A DNA stretch of 28,984 nt from Gracilaria caudata (Eukaryota > Rhodophyta > Florideophyceae > Gracilariales > Gracilariaceae). The stretch is taken from the NCBI GenBank assembly GCA_030374735.1, contig JASCIV010000247.1:1-28984 (forward strand). The letters run 5' to 3'. Positions 9,249-18,456 of the stretch are shown one piece after another; the stretch's first letter is position 1, and every line of letters begins with the position of its first letter. The translations under genes and the position numbers were made by a program. The notes beneath the pieces were generated by a model that saw only the letters and a program-made list of their open reading frames with translations, was not told the origin of the DNA and did no database searches.

Positions 9249-9415
9249 TACATTGGCAAAAAATCAGCCCCGCATTTTGGAACACATGCGGTGTAAACGC
9301 GACATCTACACGACATAGATACGAAAATGGGCCAAACCAGGCATACATCAGACATTTGAACCTCTATATCAGACATAGCACGTACATACACCTCACAAAT
9401 GTCTACCTGGCATGG

Positions 9416-10116
9416 CGAAGAGAACTATATAAAATTTTGATGGTTCTCGGAAATGATAGCGGTTCTTGTGGGACAACGATAAGATACTTGTCACAATCGG
9501 GTAAGCGCTGTGGGTCGGTGATGGGTACCATGTCGCGTCGTGACGAATCCTCCTCAACGAAAACCACAGCAGTCTTACTGCGAGTCTAAGTGCAACGAAA
9601 AATCTCCGCTGTCGCAGCCTCGGGAAAGATCGGCAAGCAACCGAAAAGTATGGCATTACAAGCTTGCGAAATTAAGAAGTTATCTTGACGTGCAGCCATT
9701 ACAACCAGTGGTTTCGTATAATAAATGTGGTTACAATTTACAGTTGTCAAGATAATGTATATTAGAAGATCAGAAGCTCGCGTTTCACTGTCTGAAACAA
9801 AACTACAACGTACAAGACAATTTCTCTAATTGCTTGTCTTGTACATACGTACTCGATTGTCCATGGCTTGTCTTGTCGTTATCGTCTGTAAGAATAGTGT
9901 TTTCTGTGAAGCTTTTTTGCTGCCTTCCTCATCTTAAGGACCCCCAGATAGCCAAATATTTCTCGTATCTTCTTTTCCTGTTCGGTATCTCTTTCTCTTC
10001 TCCTTTAAATGGAAATCTTCTGCGAGAATGAAGTGGATGATAATATGCCTTCGTGAAACCAGATTTTTGTATTCAATTGTTACCTTTCGCGAAAAGGTAG
10101 ACTGGAAGTCGGTAGA
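9416..10116. other. no gene recognised (about 0.7 kb)
   Basis: Only short ORFs without recognisable features on either strand. Nothing here matches the repeats seen elsewhere in the window. Confidence 0.4.
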
Positions 10117-10718
10117 ATGGAATCATGCCTACATCATGAGAAGAGCAAAGATGGATGTCTCGTGAAAGGCAAGAACTTTGCAAGGGATTTCAAATGTGGT
10201 ATCCTAACAATCTCACACAGTCTACAGAGGCTAGCACAGAACAAGTGTTTATCAAGAGTTCCTCAGATGTTGGCTACGGACTTTGAAGATGGTCATAACA
10301 TACGCAGATTGATATTGCGTGAGGCAGAATTTTTGGATGTGAAGTACGGAGCGGAGGAGTTTCCGGTCTTTATTTTCAGAATTATTCCTTTTTAATGTAT
10401 GGTATACAATCTTCGTTGCATTCTGTTCGCAAATTTGATCCGTGGATAAGCAAAATTGTTAGTGGACTGAAGCAGTATCACTCTCTGGGTTACTGTCACA
10501 ATAAAATCAAACCTGAAAACATTCGAATTTCTGACGAGAATACTCCGGTAATAATCGAATTTCACTCTTGTTTACGGGGAGGGGATGCGTAGGCTCTGAA
10601 GTTCGGAACAGAGGGATGGTTTGACGAAACATTGCAATATTCAAAACCCTAGAATGACTTCTACAGCATTGATCTGCTCCGAGCTTTTCTTTTCTTAATT
10701 GTCGAAGCTCACAAATAG
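10117..10718 (+). pseudogene. protein kinase-like pseudogene
   Basis: From 10395 in one frame the sequence gives WISKIVSGLKQYHSLGYCHN, then KIKPENIRI, then NTPVIIEFHSC, and after a stop KFGTEGWFDETLQYS, a second stop and NDFYSIDLL. These are, in order, the helix before the catalytic loop, the catalytic loop, the DFG-like region, the activation-segment end and the start of the next helix of a protein kinase fold. The pattern HN.(I/N).P.NI...PVII.F.SC is common in kinase-like proteins of filamentous fungi. Both catalytic aspartates are missing: catalytic loop HN-K instead of HN-D, and EFH instead of DF-D/G. Stops lie at 10590 and further on. A different frame upstream (10117-10395; RVPQMLATDFEDG and LILREAEF) may be the N-lobe and hinge. 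The gene is dead and shows no intact family member nearby. Confidence 0.65.
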
Positions 10719-11235
10719 CTTGAGGGTAATATTCTGCACCTACTATCGTATTGATGATCTTATGAAGAAAGTACTGACGATGTTGATATACAGGAACTTC
10801 TTGTTTGCCTGGCTCATCATTTTTCACGCTGCCACACATATACCATCTACAAATTGTGGTGTAATGGTGCCGAATTTTAACCAAAGAACATATCGGAAAC
10901 TTTTTCCGGTGCACAGATGCACCAGCCGTCTGGTGACGTTGGCATCATGGCTGGTGCCACAGATACCACAATATTTTGATGTTGAGTATCGAGCTGAATG
11001 TACTCTAGCGGCTTCGCTGGCGCTTGCGCCCCTCCTAACGCCGAGGAACAGTAAGGAAGAAGTGCGAAGAAATGTATTACGGAGTGGGAATGAGCTGCTA
11101 CAACTGACGGAGAAGGGATGTAGATGTATGGAAAACGGCGATTCTGACACTATAGTATCCGAAAACTTTCACGCAGTTTATCGACAAAGTTCCAACAGAA
11201 GGCCAGCCCTGATTCTTAGGGGGCATTTAACGTAG
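10699..11235 (+). other. unassigned 178-codon open frame
   Basis: This is the longest plus-strand frame in its area, starting inside the end of the kinase relic. It has a hydrophobic stretch (FLFAWLIIFHAATHI, about residues 33-47) and a later Ala/Leu-rich run (LAASLALAPLL). No domain was recognised, and the overlap with a dead gene plus an open antisense frame of 108 codons argues against a real gene. Confidence 0.15.
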
Positions 11236-12592
11236 TTCGAGTACTATTTTAGTTATGCCTTGGACTACTAGAAGCCTTCCGAGTAATTTTATTCTCGTTT
11301 TGCATTTGCGCATGAAAAGATACATTTTATGTTGGCAGTGCTTGCTTCTAAACGGAAAAAAACCTAGCCTTTGCTAAACGAACTACATCGAAGTCACAAA
11401 GATTTCTACTCAGTACGGTTATCTCAGTCCTAGAGTGAGGGTGTGAGCACTCTCCAATATGATCATGTAAGCAATTTCTCATTCGAATTATTTTTGGCGA
11501 CTCGGAACAAAAGCAAAGGAATATTCCTAAATCATGTTTGGGAAAAGCGGGCGACAACAACTACCATCGTCCAACTTCACATAAGTGTGAAAGTAGATGA
11601 CGGTTCTCGTGGTTTAAACTACTCGAGATTTTCTTCGCTAGAGGCTTTGGTTAATATGTTTATCTTGCCGCTTGGAGCTTTCTCCGAAACGAAGATATGG
11701 GCCAATATGCAAAAAGAACTTCGGAGAAGATTTGAAACACTCCGAACGGCTCAGTGATCCTCAGAGCATAAAGCAAAGGGATGGTCTCCTCGGCAAACTA
11801 TGGGAAGATTCAATAATGAGTATGTAAATTATTGACGACATGTCGTCAGCTTTGAAGATGCTTCCAATTTTCGGGGCAGAAGCGTCCCGCTCCACAAAAA
11901 AATGTGGGCGCTTTCGAAATAAAAGGGGGCAAAAGTATGTCCTACTACTTTCCTCCTTGGTGCTCGTCACAAGTTCTATCGTAGCATTGGTTTCAGTAGT
12001 GTCTCCTGTGTTAAATTCATGAAAGAGTTTCTCTGAAGCTTCATGTTCCTCAAAGGCTTCCTTCCTGTACAGTTCCTTCTTTGGCCCCTTTTTCTTGTTT
12101 CGAATCTCATCCTATTTTAACGTAGCACTCTTCGTAGGCTTTGATTCATGACCTTTATTACTTTAAATAATCGATATTGAAGTCTTAGCCTTGGGACCCA
12201 GCGTGTGTGCCTCGCGGAGCGGCTGTGTGCGGCATGGAGAGAGGACCAGGTGCAAGAAGCCAGAGGGTGAAGTTAATGTGCTGCCAACCACTTACGCCTG
12301 TACGGTGGCGCCGATATTTAATACATGTTTGAGTTTTGGCAGCTCTAACCGGCGAGCGTGCAAAAAAAAAGCGACAGGTGGGTGGCGTGCTGTCACTTTA
12401 AGGGTGGACGGGGTGGTAATGCGCATGCGAGCGGTTGCAAAAGCTGACTCCAAGCAGGAACAGTCGCTTTAGCAGTCTCGTGGGCTGTGCGTTTAGTGCG
12501 CAGTCTTTGCGAGAACAAAAGCCTGCACATTTGCTTCGAGTGCGATGCGTGTGCGCTGCTCGCCTTCTGTATATATGCAGTATAAGCTGGCG
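11236..12592. other. no gene recognised (about 1.35 kb)
   Basis: Contains short ORFs only (the best is 104 codons at 11443-11757) with no recognisable family. From about 12190 the composition becomes more GC-rich. A TATA-like TATATATGCAGTATAA lies at about 12570-12585, just before the ATG at 12593. Confidence 0.35.
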
Positions 12593-12970
12593 ATGGACAT
12601 CCCCGAGGGGCACTCGCATGGGTGTGTGTACGTCGATGACGAGGACGACGAGCGCGATGATGCAGGAACCCCCATGGATTAGAGAGAGGAGGACCCCATC
12701 GTCGAGATTGATCTCACTGAAAGCGCTGGCGCTTCCGCTAATGCGCCTCCTCCCGTTGTTCCATGGGGTCCGTCTGTGACGGTGACCGGTAACACCGGTG
12801 GCGCGATCCACCCGCGAGCTGCGATAATCCGCGATTTTCTGCGCGGCGTAGACGCAACCGTTCCAGATACGGTAACCAACGAATCGGCGCTGCTCACGAT
12901 TGCGCTACAGTACTTCCCCGGTGGGGCAACACCCCTGCTGGGGCGTCAGGGCTCTTCCTCTCGGAAATGA
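12593..12970 (+). pseudogene. acidic ORF with SUMO-interaction-like motif, interrupted by one stop
   Basis: From the ATG at 12593 the frame gives MDIPEGHSHG and an acidic run (VDDEDDERDD), meets TAG at 12680-12682, then stays open to TGA at 12968-12970. The second half holds IVEIDLTES, which fits the SUMO-interaction consensus (V/I-x-V/I-DLT plus acidic neighbours), followed by a Pro/Ala linker and a predicted helical segment (RAAIIRDFLRGV and NESALLTIALQYF). About 125 codons in all if the stop is ignored. Without a relative to compare, it could be the N-terminal gag region of a plus-strand retroelement, an exon of a host gene, or decay. It lies about 110 bp beyond the end of the acidic-tail ORF of the minus-strand chromovirus. 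Confidence 0.3.
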
Positions 12971-13078
12971 AGCTCCACATAGCTTGATTATTCTTTGTGG
13001 AGTAGAAATAGGCAGTGGTAAACTTTACGGCTACTACCGGCTTGGCTTGAAATGTTTCTCTTCTTCCCCTACCTCTCC

Positions 13079-13387
13079 TCAGGGGACAGTACCTCGCGAG
13101 AAGCGACTGACCCGCTCAAGAAGACTGGGCTTCTGCCTAAAGCGGCTGGAGCAGGAAACTTCATAATCTTCATCTACATCTTGATCTTCATCTTGATCTT
13201 CATCTTGATCTTCATCTTCATCTTCATCTTCATCTTCACCTTCATCTTCATCTTCACGTTCCACGTGCTTCACAATTCTTTCTTCAAAACTTCTTCTTTT
13301 CTTCACTCTACCGTAAAGTGGCTCTCGCAGATGCGAATTGATGCTCCGCATCACGCGGTGTTCCGCACGAAGCGGCTTGCGCTCCAT
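13079..13387 (-). pseudogene. acidic tail after the chromodomain
   Basis: A 102-codon frame directly downstream of, and in the same phase as, the chromodomain frame, separated from it by a single stop. It opens with basic sequence (ERKPLRAEHRV and GRVKKRRSFEERIV) and passes into an alternating Glu/Asp/Gln run encoded by the microsatellite at 13160-13257. It may be the true C-terminus of the polyprotein or only an open frame across a microsatellite. Confidence 0.35.
13160..13257. repeat. TCTTCA/TTGATC-type microsatellite
   Basis: About 98 bp of tandem 6-bp units (CTTCAT with CTTGAT variants) on the plus strand, encoding Asp/Glu/Gln repeats on the minus strand and Ile/Phe repeats on the plus strand. 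It lies 130 bp from the chromodomain stop. Confidence 0.9.
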
Positions 13388-13390
13388 AAA

Positions 13391-13786
13391 TTAGGGTAGC
13401 CTTTCCGATTTGTCGCTGTCTAGCGTGGCCGGCATCGGCGTCCGTGAGCGGCAGTGGTACTGGGAGATCTTTGAGCGAAATAAATGCTCAATCAGTTTAT
13501 GAGTATCCTCTGATGAGGCGTATTCGTACCAACGGACTCGATAGAGTAGCTCCAAATCCAGAGCGTAGCCGTGACAAATAATACAGTCGACAACGTAGTC
13601 GCCTTCCAGAACATCCCAAGAGCCCGGCATGCACTCGCACTTTCCTCGAGAGAGGATGGCGAGCGTTGCACGGCAAGTTGAAGTGCATCGCCCGTCAGGA
13701 GCTTCGGTCTCGGCAGCAATACTTTGGACACAGCAGGTGGTGATTCTGGTGGTGACCAAGGCGCTCCTCGGAGCGTTACGGTTCAA
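13391..13786 (-). pseudogene. chromovirus C-terminal chromodomain
   Basis: The frame contains DYVVDCIICHGYALDLELLY, then RVRWYEYASSEDTHKLIEHL and RSKISQYH, about residues 60-115 of 131. This is the chromodomain signature (YXVXXIXXHR....LXYLVKWXGYXXXXXTWEPXXXL). The first aromatic cage residue (Tyr) and the Trp of RVRW are present; the second cage Trp, normally in T-W-E-P, is His. In chromoviruses the domain steers integration, often to methylated histone H3 chromatin. Whether this variant bound methyl-lysine is doubtful. Confidence 0.85.
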
Positions 13787-13917
13787 AGTTGTTGATCACT
13801 TCTCTCTTTAAATTGGGCTTCGACCGGGCTCCGGTGTTGACGAACCGCTAGGACGCGGGGTTCCGACAAGATAAGCGAGAGAGTGGACGGCGAACGTCTT
13901 CTAGCACGGTGCGTGAA

Positions 13918-15747
13918 CTAGCTGAGTTCCGTCAGGTGCGATGGCGGCGTTTCGCTGTCGGCGCGCCGTGTTACGGAAGTAGTCGCTTCGTCGTGGTTTG
14001 CCGATTCAAATTCGGAGTTTCCGTTTTTGAACGGCACACGCCCAGGAGCAAATGCCTCTGGTAATCTCGCATCGTCATTCGGCCGCGGAGGCGGATTCCT
14101 AACGGGGCTTGACACTTGGCGCAATGTGCGCGCGCCTTTCGTAGGCGGTATCTCACCAAAAGCTGTGGCTCGCACGGTATTATTCGTGTCAAGTGCTGCG
14201 CCCGTGTGCTTCACGGCGTCGATATCTCAAAAATCCACTACATATCCCAAAGTCGAGTCTGTCGTGATGACACGGTCCTTATCGATCGACTTCTCCTCCG
14301 GTCTTCCGGCTTTCTTTCTCGTCATTTCCCGTGCCGGGCTTGCTGTTTGTGCCATCAGCGTGTCGGCTTCCGCGCTTTTCACTTTCGTACAGTGCGCGAT
14401 CCTGGTTCGCTCTTCCAGGTTTTCCGCTTCAGTATTAGAACTAACATGTTCTGTGCGATCCCTCCACGATTGTGGCTTCTCCGCTAGGCTTGCGGCTTTG
14501 ATGACGACACTGGAACTATCATTCCGAGCTCCGGCTTTATGTTCTATACAAGTCTTTTTCCTGGTTGTGGTCTGCTTCCGCACAGCGATTGTGCGCCTCC
14601 TTGGCGTGCGAGAAGTCCACAGGGACTCCCAGGGTTCGGGCTTTGCATCAAAACTGACCTTCGAGATGCACGCTTCTCGCGATTGCAACAGAGTGCCTTC
14701 CGCCTGGTCTGCAACTTTGATGACATTACCGTCACCACTGTTCGGAACTCTGGCTGCGCTTACTACTGCGGTGTCCTTGCCTCGCGGATCGGCATATTCC
14801 TTTCGCGATAGCGGCGTAGCATGTCTCGCTCTGTGTGCTTCAGAGTTCCGTGATCTGTCACTTCCCTCAGGTGTTTCAGCTGCCTGCAGTACTGTACGCG
14901 TCCCGTCCTGGTCGAGTGTACGCGACGACTCCGCGCTAACTGATGAGACCACTGCCTCGTTTCTGGCGGTGTGTTCTCCCGGTAATCTGGCTTCCGGTGA
15001 CATGACCTGATCTCTATCCTCTCAATGGCGAGCCTCCCGTGGTAATGGGATGCTCTCCGTATTTGACACGGCTTGAGCGACGGGCTTTCTGGCTTGTGCC
15101 GGCCTGGACTCTTTCTGCACACGATGTGCTTCTCCCGTACGGGGAACAATGTCTGAAGACCTTGCATGTCCGTGTCTTTCCGGTTATTCCGGCCGTAGAC
15201 CCCTAGGAAGTGTAATAATTCTTTGCCAACCAGATGGAGATTTTGAATCCGTCCACAACGGCGAGAACAACGAATAACCAACGCTCTTCTCCTCCTTTTC
15301 AGTTGAAGCGTCGGTGACAGACAGTGGTATCCCCTGAGGGTCCAATATTCGCGTACGTAGACATGCGGCAGCGCCTTGCGGTGGTGTGTTAAAACCTGAA
15401 ACAATAGGTAAATCCGCGAACCCACGATCGGGACCAGGTAGCGTGGAGGGCTGTGAGTGAGAGGCCTGTCCCACAGCGGTAGCAGTAGAAGTAGCGCTCT
15501 CTCCTGACCTATTCGGTTTTGTATCCTGCAGAGCAGGCGGTGGGGCAGGTGTGAGGCGATCTCGCGGAAATCGCTCTTGTACCCCCACGACATTGAGTAC
15601 AATCGTAGTATCGATCACAAAAACTACCTTTTTAAGTCCGTCTGCAATCGGAGAAAGCTCATTACGCTTCTCTTTTTCTGGGTTATAGTGTTCCTTGCGT
15701 ACGAAGGCGTAGTTACCTTTCCGGAGTTGCGGGGCGTTCTTGCGCAC
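13918..15747 (-). pseudogene. chromovirus GPY/F-like module and long low-complexity linker
   Basis: One reading phase stays largely open from 15747 to 13918, broken by a few stops (near 15184 and 15010, and between 14226 and 14215). It starts with LRKGNYAFVRKEHYNPEKEK and SPIADGLKKVVFVID, matching the GPY/F module at the end of Ty3/gypsy integrases. It then runs for about 500-600 residues of Ser, Glu, Arg, Thr and Ala-rich sequence with no recognisable fold (for example SSVSAESSRTLDQDGTRT). The chromodomain follows in another phase. Such a long linker is unusual. The 327-codon plus-strand ORF at 14027-15010 is its antisense shadow. Confidence 0.7.
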
Positions 15748-15889
15748 TCTTGCGTCGAAGTTCCGCTTGTAGGCGGCTTAACCCTTAGGGATATGTTGCC
15801 CAACCTGTCGGATAATGTTTTTGAGCCATGCCTTTCAGGCGTCTTTGTGTAGACTAGGCGACGGGAATCTATCCAACTTCGGTTGGGGT

Positions 15890-16400
15890 TCAATGACAAC
15901 TGATGGTGGAACTCTGGACAAAACGAGCTCGAAGGGCCAGATTCCAGTTGTGCGGTGAACCTACGTATTGCAGAAATACGTCACGGCGTCGTTGTAGAAA
16001 TCCCAGTCCCTTGGGTTGTCCGCAGAAAACATGCGCAGCGCATTTAGCATACGCACTATATAGTCCGGGTGAAACATTATACCTGTCCGCTACTTTTCGG
16101 ATGATAAGTAGTTGCAAACCTGTCAAGAATCCAGCAAACGTCCTGAAAGAACTTCGCCGCAAACTGCGGTCCATTGTTCGAAAGTAAATCGATCGGCGGT
16201 CCGTAGACGAATACCTCATGCGTCAAAAATGTTTGTGCGACCGCACTGGCGGTAATATTTGTAAGAGGCATAGTCCGCACCAGCTTTAAAAAGCGGTCGG
16301 TAATGACAAGTAGGAACTTGTTTCTTCTCCAATTTTCACGAAGTCGCGGTGTAAATCGGTTTCCACAAACTCAAGCCTAGCAGGGAAGAGTACCAATGAT
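15890..16400 (-). pseudogene. chromovirus integrase catalytic core
   Basis: The core blocks are clear: NITASAVAQTFLTHEVFVYG, then LLSNNGPQFAAKFFQDV, then TTYHPKSSGQV. In the DDE integrase family the second block is normally SDNGPQF and the third continues GQ(V/A)ER. Here the second catalytic Asp is Asn (codon 16176-16178) and the position of the catalytic Glu is a TAA stop (16077-16079). With two of three catalytic residues gone, strand transfer would be impossible even without the frame changes. The region beyond, to about 15.9 kb, still resembles the YN..VH..TG part in shifted frames. Confidence 0.85.
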
Positions 16401-16673
16401 TTGGAGTACTTTCGTAACTCGACGCGATTCTTCGCGCAATCCGAACATCCACGAACTGTTGCATATGCGGCAAAGGCCATTGAAGGCCAGTAGAAGTCCC
16501 TCCTGAGGGCGTAGTATAGTTTGCGACCCCCAGAGAGGGCTGAAGCTTTCGAGTAGTGCGAAAAGTTCAGCACTCGAACTTGGAACGGGTGAGGGACCAC
16601 AATCTGTGGTGCTTTTCGACGGTTCAGAATAAAAATCCCTGATCATTCTCGATAAATGGCAGTTGTCCTCCAC
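16286..16673 (-). pseudogene. chromovirus integrase zinc-binding (H2C2) domain
   Basis: The frame at 16286-16600 carries FSHYSKASALSGGRKLYYAL, then RRDFYWPSMAF and CSDCAKN. In the family the pattern is HX3-7H...CX2C. The cysteine pair is intact, but the second histidine position (usually GH before PGG) reads Ala-Leu, so zinc binding is probably lost. It is followed by VETDL, the first catalytic Asp region of the integrase core. Confidence 0.75.
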
Positions 16674-16959
16674 CGTTTATACGGCTCCTTATCCCGGTAC
16701 ACAACGAATTCATCTTCTGTTCGCGGATACGCCCCTCTGGAGTAATCGACACGAATGTTTCCGGAACGGGTTTCTCGTCTGAAACAGCGAATACGGCTTT
16801 AAGCAGATCCGATGCATCCGAGTTTTCCTCGGTTTCGCTATCATTCTCAGCCTAGAGATAGCACGGAATATCCAGATCGACATCTCGCGTAGCTTCGGCC
16901 GCTGTCGGTAAGCGGGAAGTCGCATTGGCCTCAGTGTTCAGGAGTCCCTTCTTCTAACG

Positions 16960-17334
16960 GATCTCGAAGTCAAATTCCGACAACCGTAACCTCCACCCCA
17001 TCAAGAGGCGAGACGGCTTCACTATGGAGAGTAGCCAGCGCAAGCCCGAATAATCGGTATGAACAATGAAGCGATATCCCATCAAGTAAGGCCGCAGTGT
17101 CTGCAGTGCTCAGACGACTGGTAAGCACTCTTTTTTGGGTACCGAGTAAATTCGCTCATGCATGTTGAGACTCCGTGACCAGTATTCGACAGGCAGCCGG
17201 TCGCCATCTTCGGTGGTCTGAAGTAACACACATCCAATCCGATGGTTACTTGCGCCCGTATCCACGGTGTACGGCAGACCAGACCTAGGTAGGGATAATA
17301 TTGGCGGCGATGTTACTGCCTCGATGAGTGACAA
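16960..17334 (-). pseudogene. chromovirus RNase H domain
   Basis: The 74-codon frame at 17110-17334 reads PPILSLPRSGLPYTVDTGAS, then NHRIGCVLLQ and LPVEYWSRSLNMHERIYSV, ending KKECLPVV. This is the first half of a Ty3/gypsy RNase H domain, in which the first catalytic Asp sits in the DASN-type motif. Here the motif reads DTGASN: the VDT aspartate is present, with Gly in place of the usual second Asp of the (D/T)DAS motif. The continuation (HTDYSGLRWLL) follows in another frame to about 16.96 kb and includes the TD motif. RNase H removes the RNA strand after first-strand synthesis. Confidence 0.75.
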
Positions 17335-17539
17335 AGACGCCGTCGCAATACGGCCATCAAATGGTTCCAGTTTCTCTTGCTGTCATTTGCGAAGGAGCTC
17401 ATTCAACGCTGCGGCAATGTCAGCAATGTGCGGGATGAAGCGACGATATACGTTGCATAAGCCGAGAAAAGATCGGGGTTCCGTTTGATTTCGCGGATGC
17501 TCAGCGTTTCTAGAGATTTCACGCGTTCCGCGTCTATCG

Positions 17540-18440
17540 CAAGCCGTCATGGACGGACGATATATCTGAGGTATTTGACGGTGTCGGTAAAGATCAGGCA
17601 CTTCTTCAACTTCAGATTGATGCCCGGATCTCGCAGGATTCGCATTATATCCCGTACATGGGTCAAGTGCTCGTCCAGATTCCTTGAAGAGACGATTGTA
17701 TCGTCGAGATATACCAGACAGGTCTTCCACTTAAAGCGGGCGAGCACAATTTCCACCGCGCGCTGGAAAGTGGCAGGCGCATTGATCAGCCAAAAGGGGC
17801 ATCCGCTTGAACCGGTACAGTCCTTGGTGACATACGAAAGCCGTCTTATCACGGTTCTCAGCTTGGACTGGAACTTATCAGTAGTCTCAATTCCCATCAA
17901 AGGCTGTGAAAACTTTCTCACTGCCTAGTAAATCGATACATTCGTCCATCCTCGGGATGCCCAGCAAAAACTCGTGCAATTAAATTGAATTCGATGTTCA
18001 TAGGTTTTTCAATCCTTGGGCTGTCTCTTTTCATTAGGCCAGGTCGTGCGTTATTGAATTTTCAATGCATAACAATCCAACGAGAATCTACTGAAATCAA
18101 TTATCCTAAAAATTTTAATGCATTGAAGATGCCTTGAACATCGGTGAAAACTGGCTGAGATAAGGAAAAATCAATGAGAACTCTATGACGAAAAGTTTTG
18201 CCTGGGGATAGGGTACACGTCCTTAATCGTGAGTGCTTTCAGTCTACGGTATTCGATGCAGAACCGCCATGACCCATCGACTTTGAGCGCGAGCACCACG
18301 GTTGAAGCCCAAGGAGATTGGGTGGGCTCAAGAACTCCGGCTCTGTCATTTTCTCAACCTGAGCCTTCTATTCTTCCTTTGCAGTAGGGCCGGCCCGGTA
18401 TGGGTGTTGAGCGACTGGTCCAGTATTCGGAACGAGGTCA
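17540..18440 (-). pseudogene. chromovirus reverse transcriptase, interrupted by a 246-bp element
   Basis: The N-terminal blocks lie at 18.2-18.4 kb (HPYRAGPTAKEE, then a PW.S-type segment and a DGSWRF-like block in changed frames). They are cut by the insertion at 17959-18204 and resume at 17.95 kb. A 124-codon open frame (17547-17921) carries the palm: PFWLINAPATFQRAVE, the intact active-site box YLDD at 17700-17711, then SSRNLDEHLTHV. The RT would copy element RNA into DNA. The active-site codons are preserved, but the insertion, stops and frame changes make the gene inactive. Confidence 0.85.
17959..18204. mobile_element. 246-bp AT-rich miniature element inside the chromovirus RT
   Basis: It is bounded by a perfect 5-bp direct repeat GGGAT (17954-17958 and 18205-18209). 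The ends are imperfect inverted repeats: GCCCAGCAAAAACTCG at the left and, read in reverse from the right, CAGGCAAAACTTTTCG. The interior is AT-rich and has no ORF. Joining the flanks at one GGGAT brings two adjacent RT blocks together in frame. It is unrelated by eye to families A and M, and no second copy was found here. The termini lack TG/CA, so a solo LTR is unlikely. Confidence 0.8.
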
Positions 18441-18456
18441 ATCCGATATTCGGCTA

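Larger units (their letters stand above)
8393..9411. mobile_element. family A element, copy 2 (reversed, carrying three family M insertions)
   Basis: Starting at CCCAGGGGAACATTT (8393) and ending at CTACCTGGC (9411), this is the reverse complement of copy 1, cut into four pieces by three 207-bp insertions. The pieces are 8393-8407, 8615-8785, 8993-9041 and 9249-9411. The small third piece (8993-9041) still contains the centre of family A: CTGCCGT and CAGAGTGCC match 2118-2152 of copy 1 in reverse. A 4-bp direct repeat ATGG flanks the whole (8389-8392 and 9412-9415). Without the insertions the element is about 398 bp, close to copy 1. Confidence 0.85.

Noticed and set aside
8392..9412. CRISPR-like spaced repeats
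   Set aside because: The repeats are long (207 bp), few and in mixed orientation, with inverted-repeat tips: miniature transposable elements in a eukaryotic context.
13052..13399. Plus-strand ORF with an Ile/Phe-repeat hydrophobic run, resembling a membrane segment
   Set aside because: It is the antisense reading of the TCTTCA-type microsatellite, not a membrane protein.
14027..15010. 327-codon plus-strand ORF, the longest open frame in the window
   Set aside because: It lies exactly opposite the low-complexity linker of the minus-strand chromovirus. Its Ser/Leu/Val-rich composition is what the complement of Ser/Glu/Arg codons gives; no domain is visible.
14763..15602. 279-codon minus-strand ORF
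   Set aside because: Overlaps the linker in a different phase from the GPY/F module. The phase with GPY/F-like sequence and continuity to 13918 is the likelier coding one.
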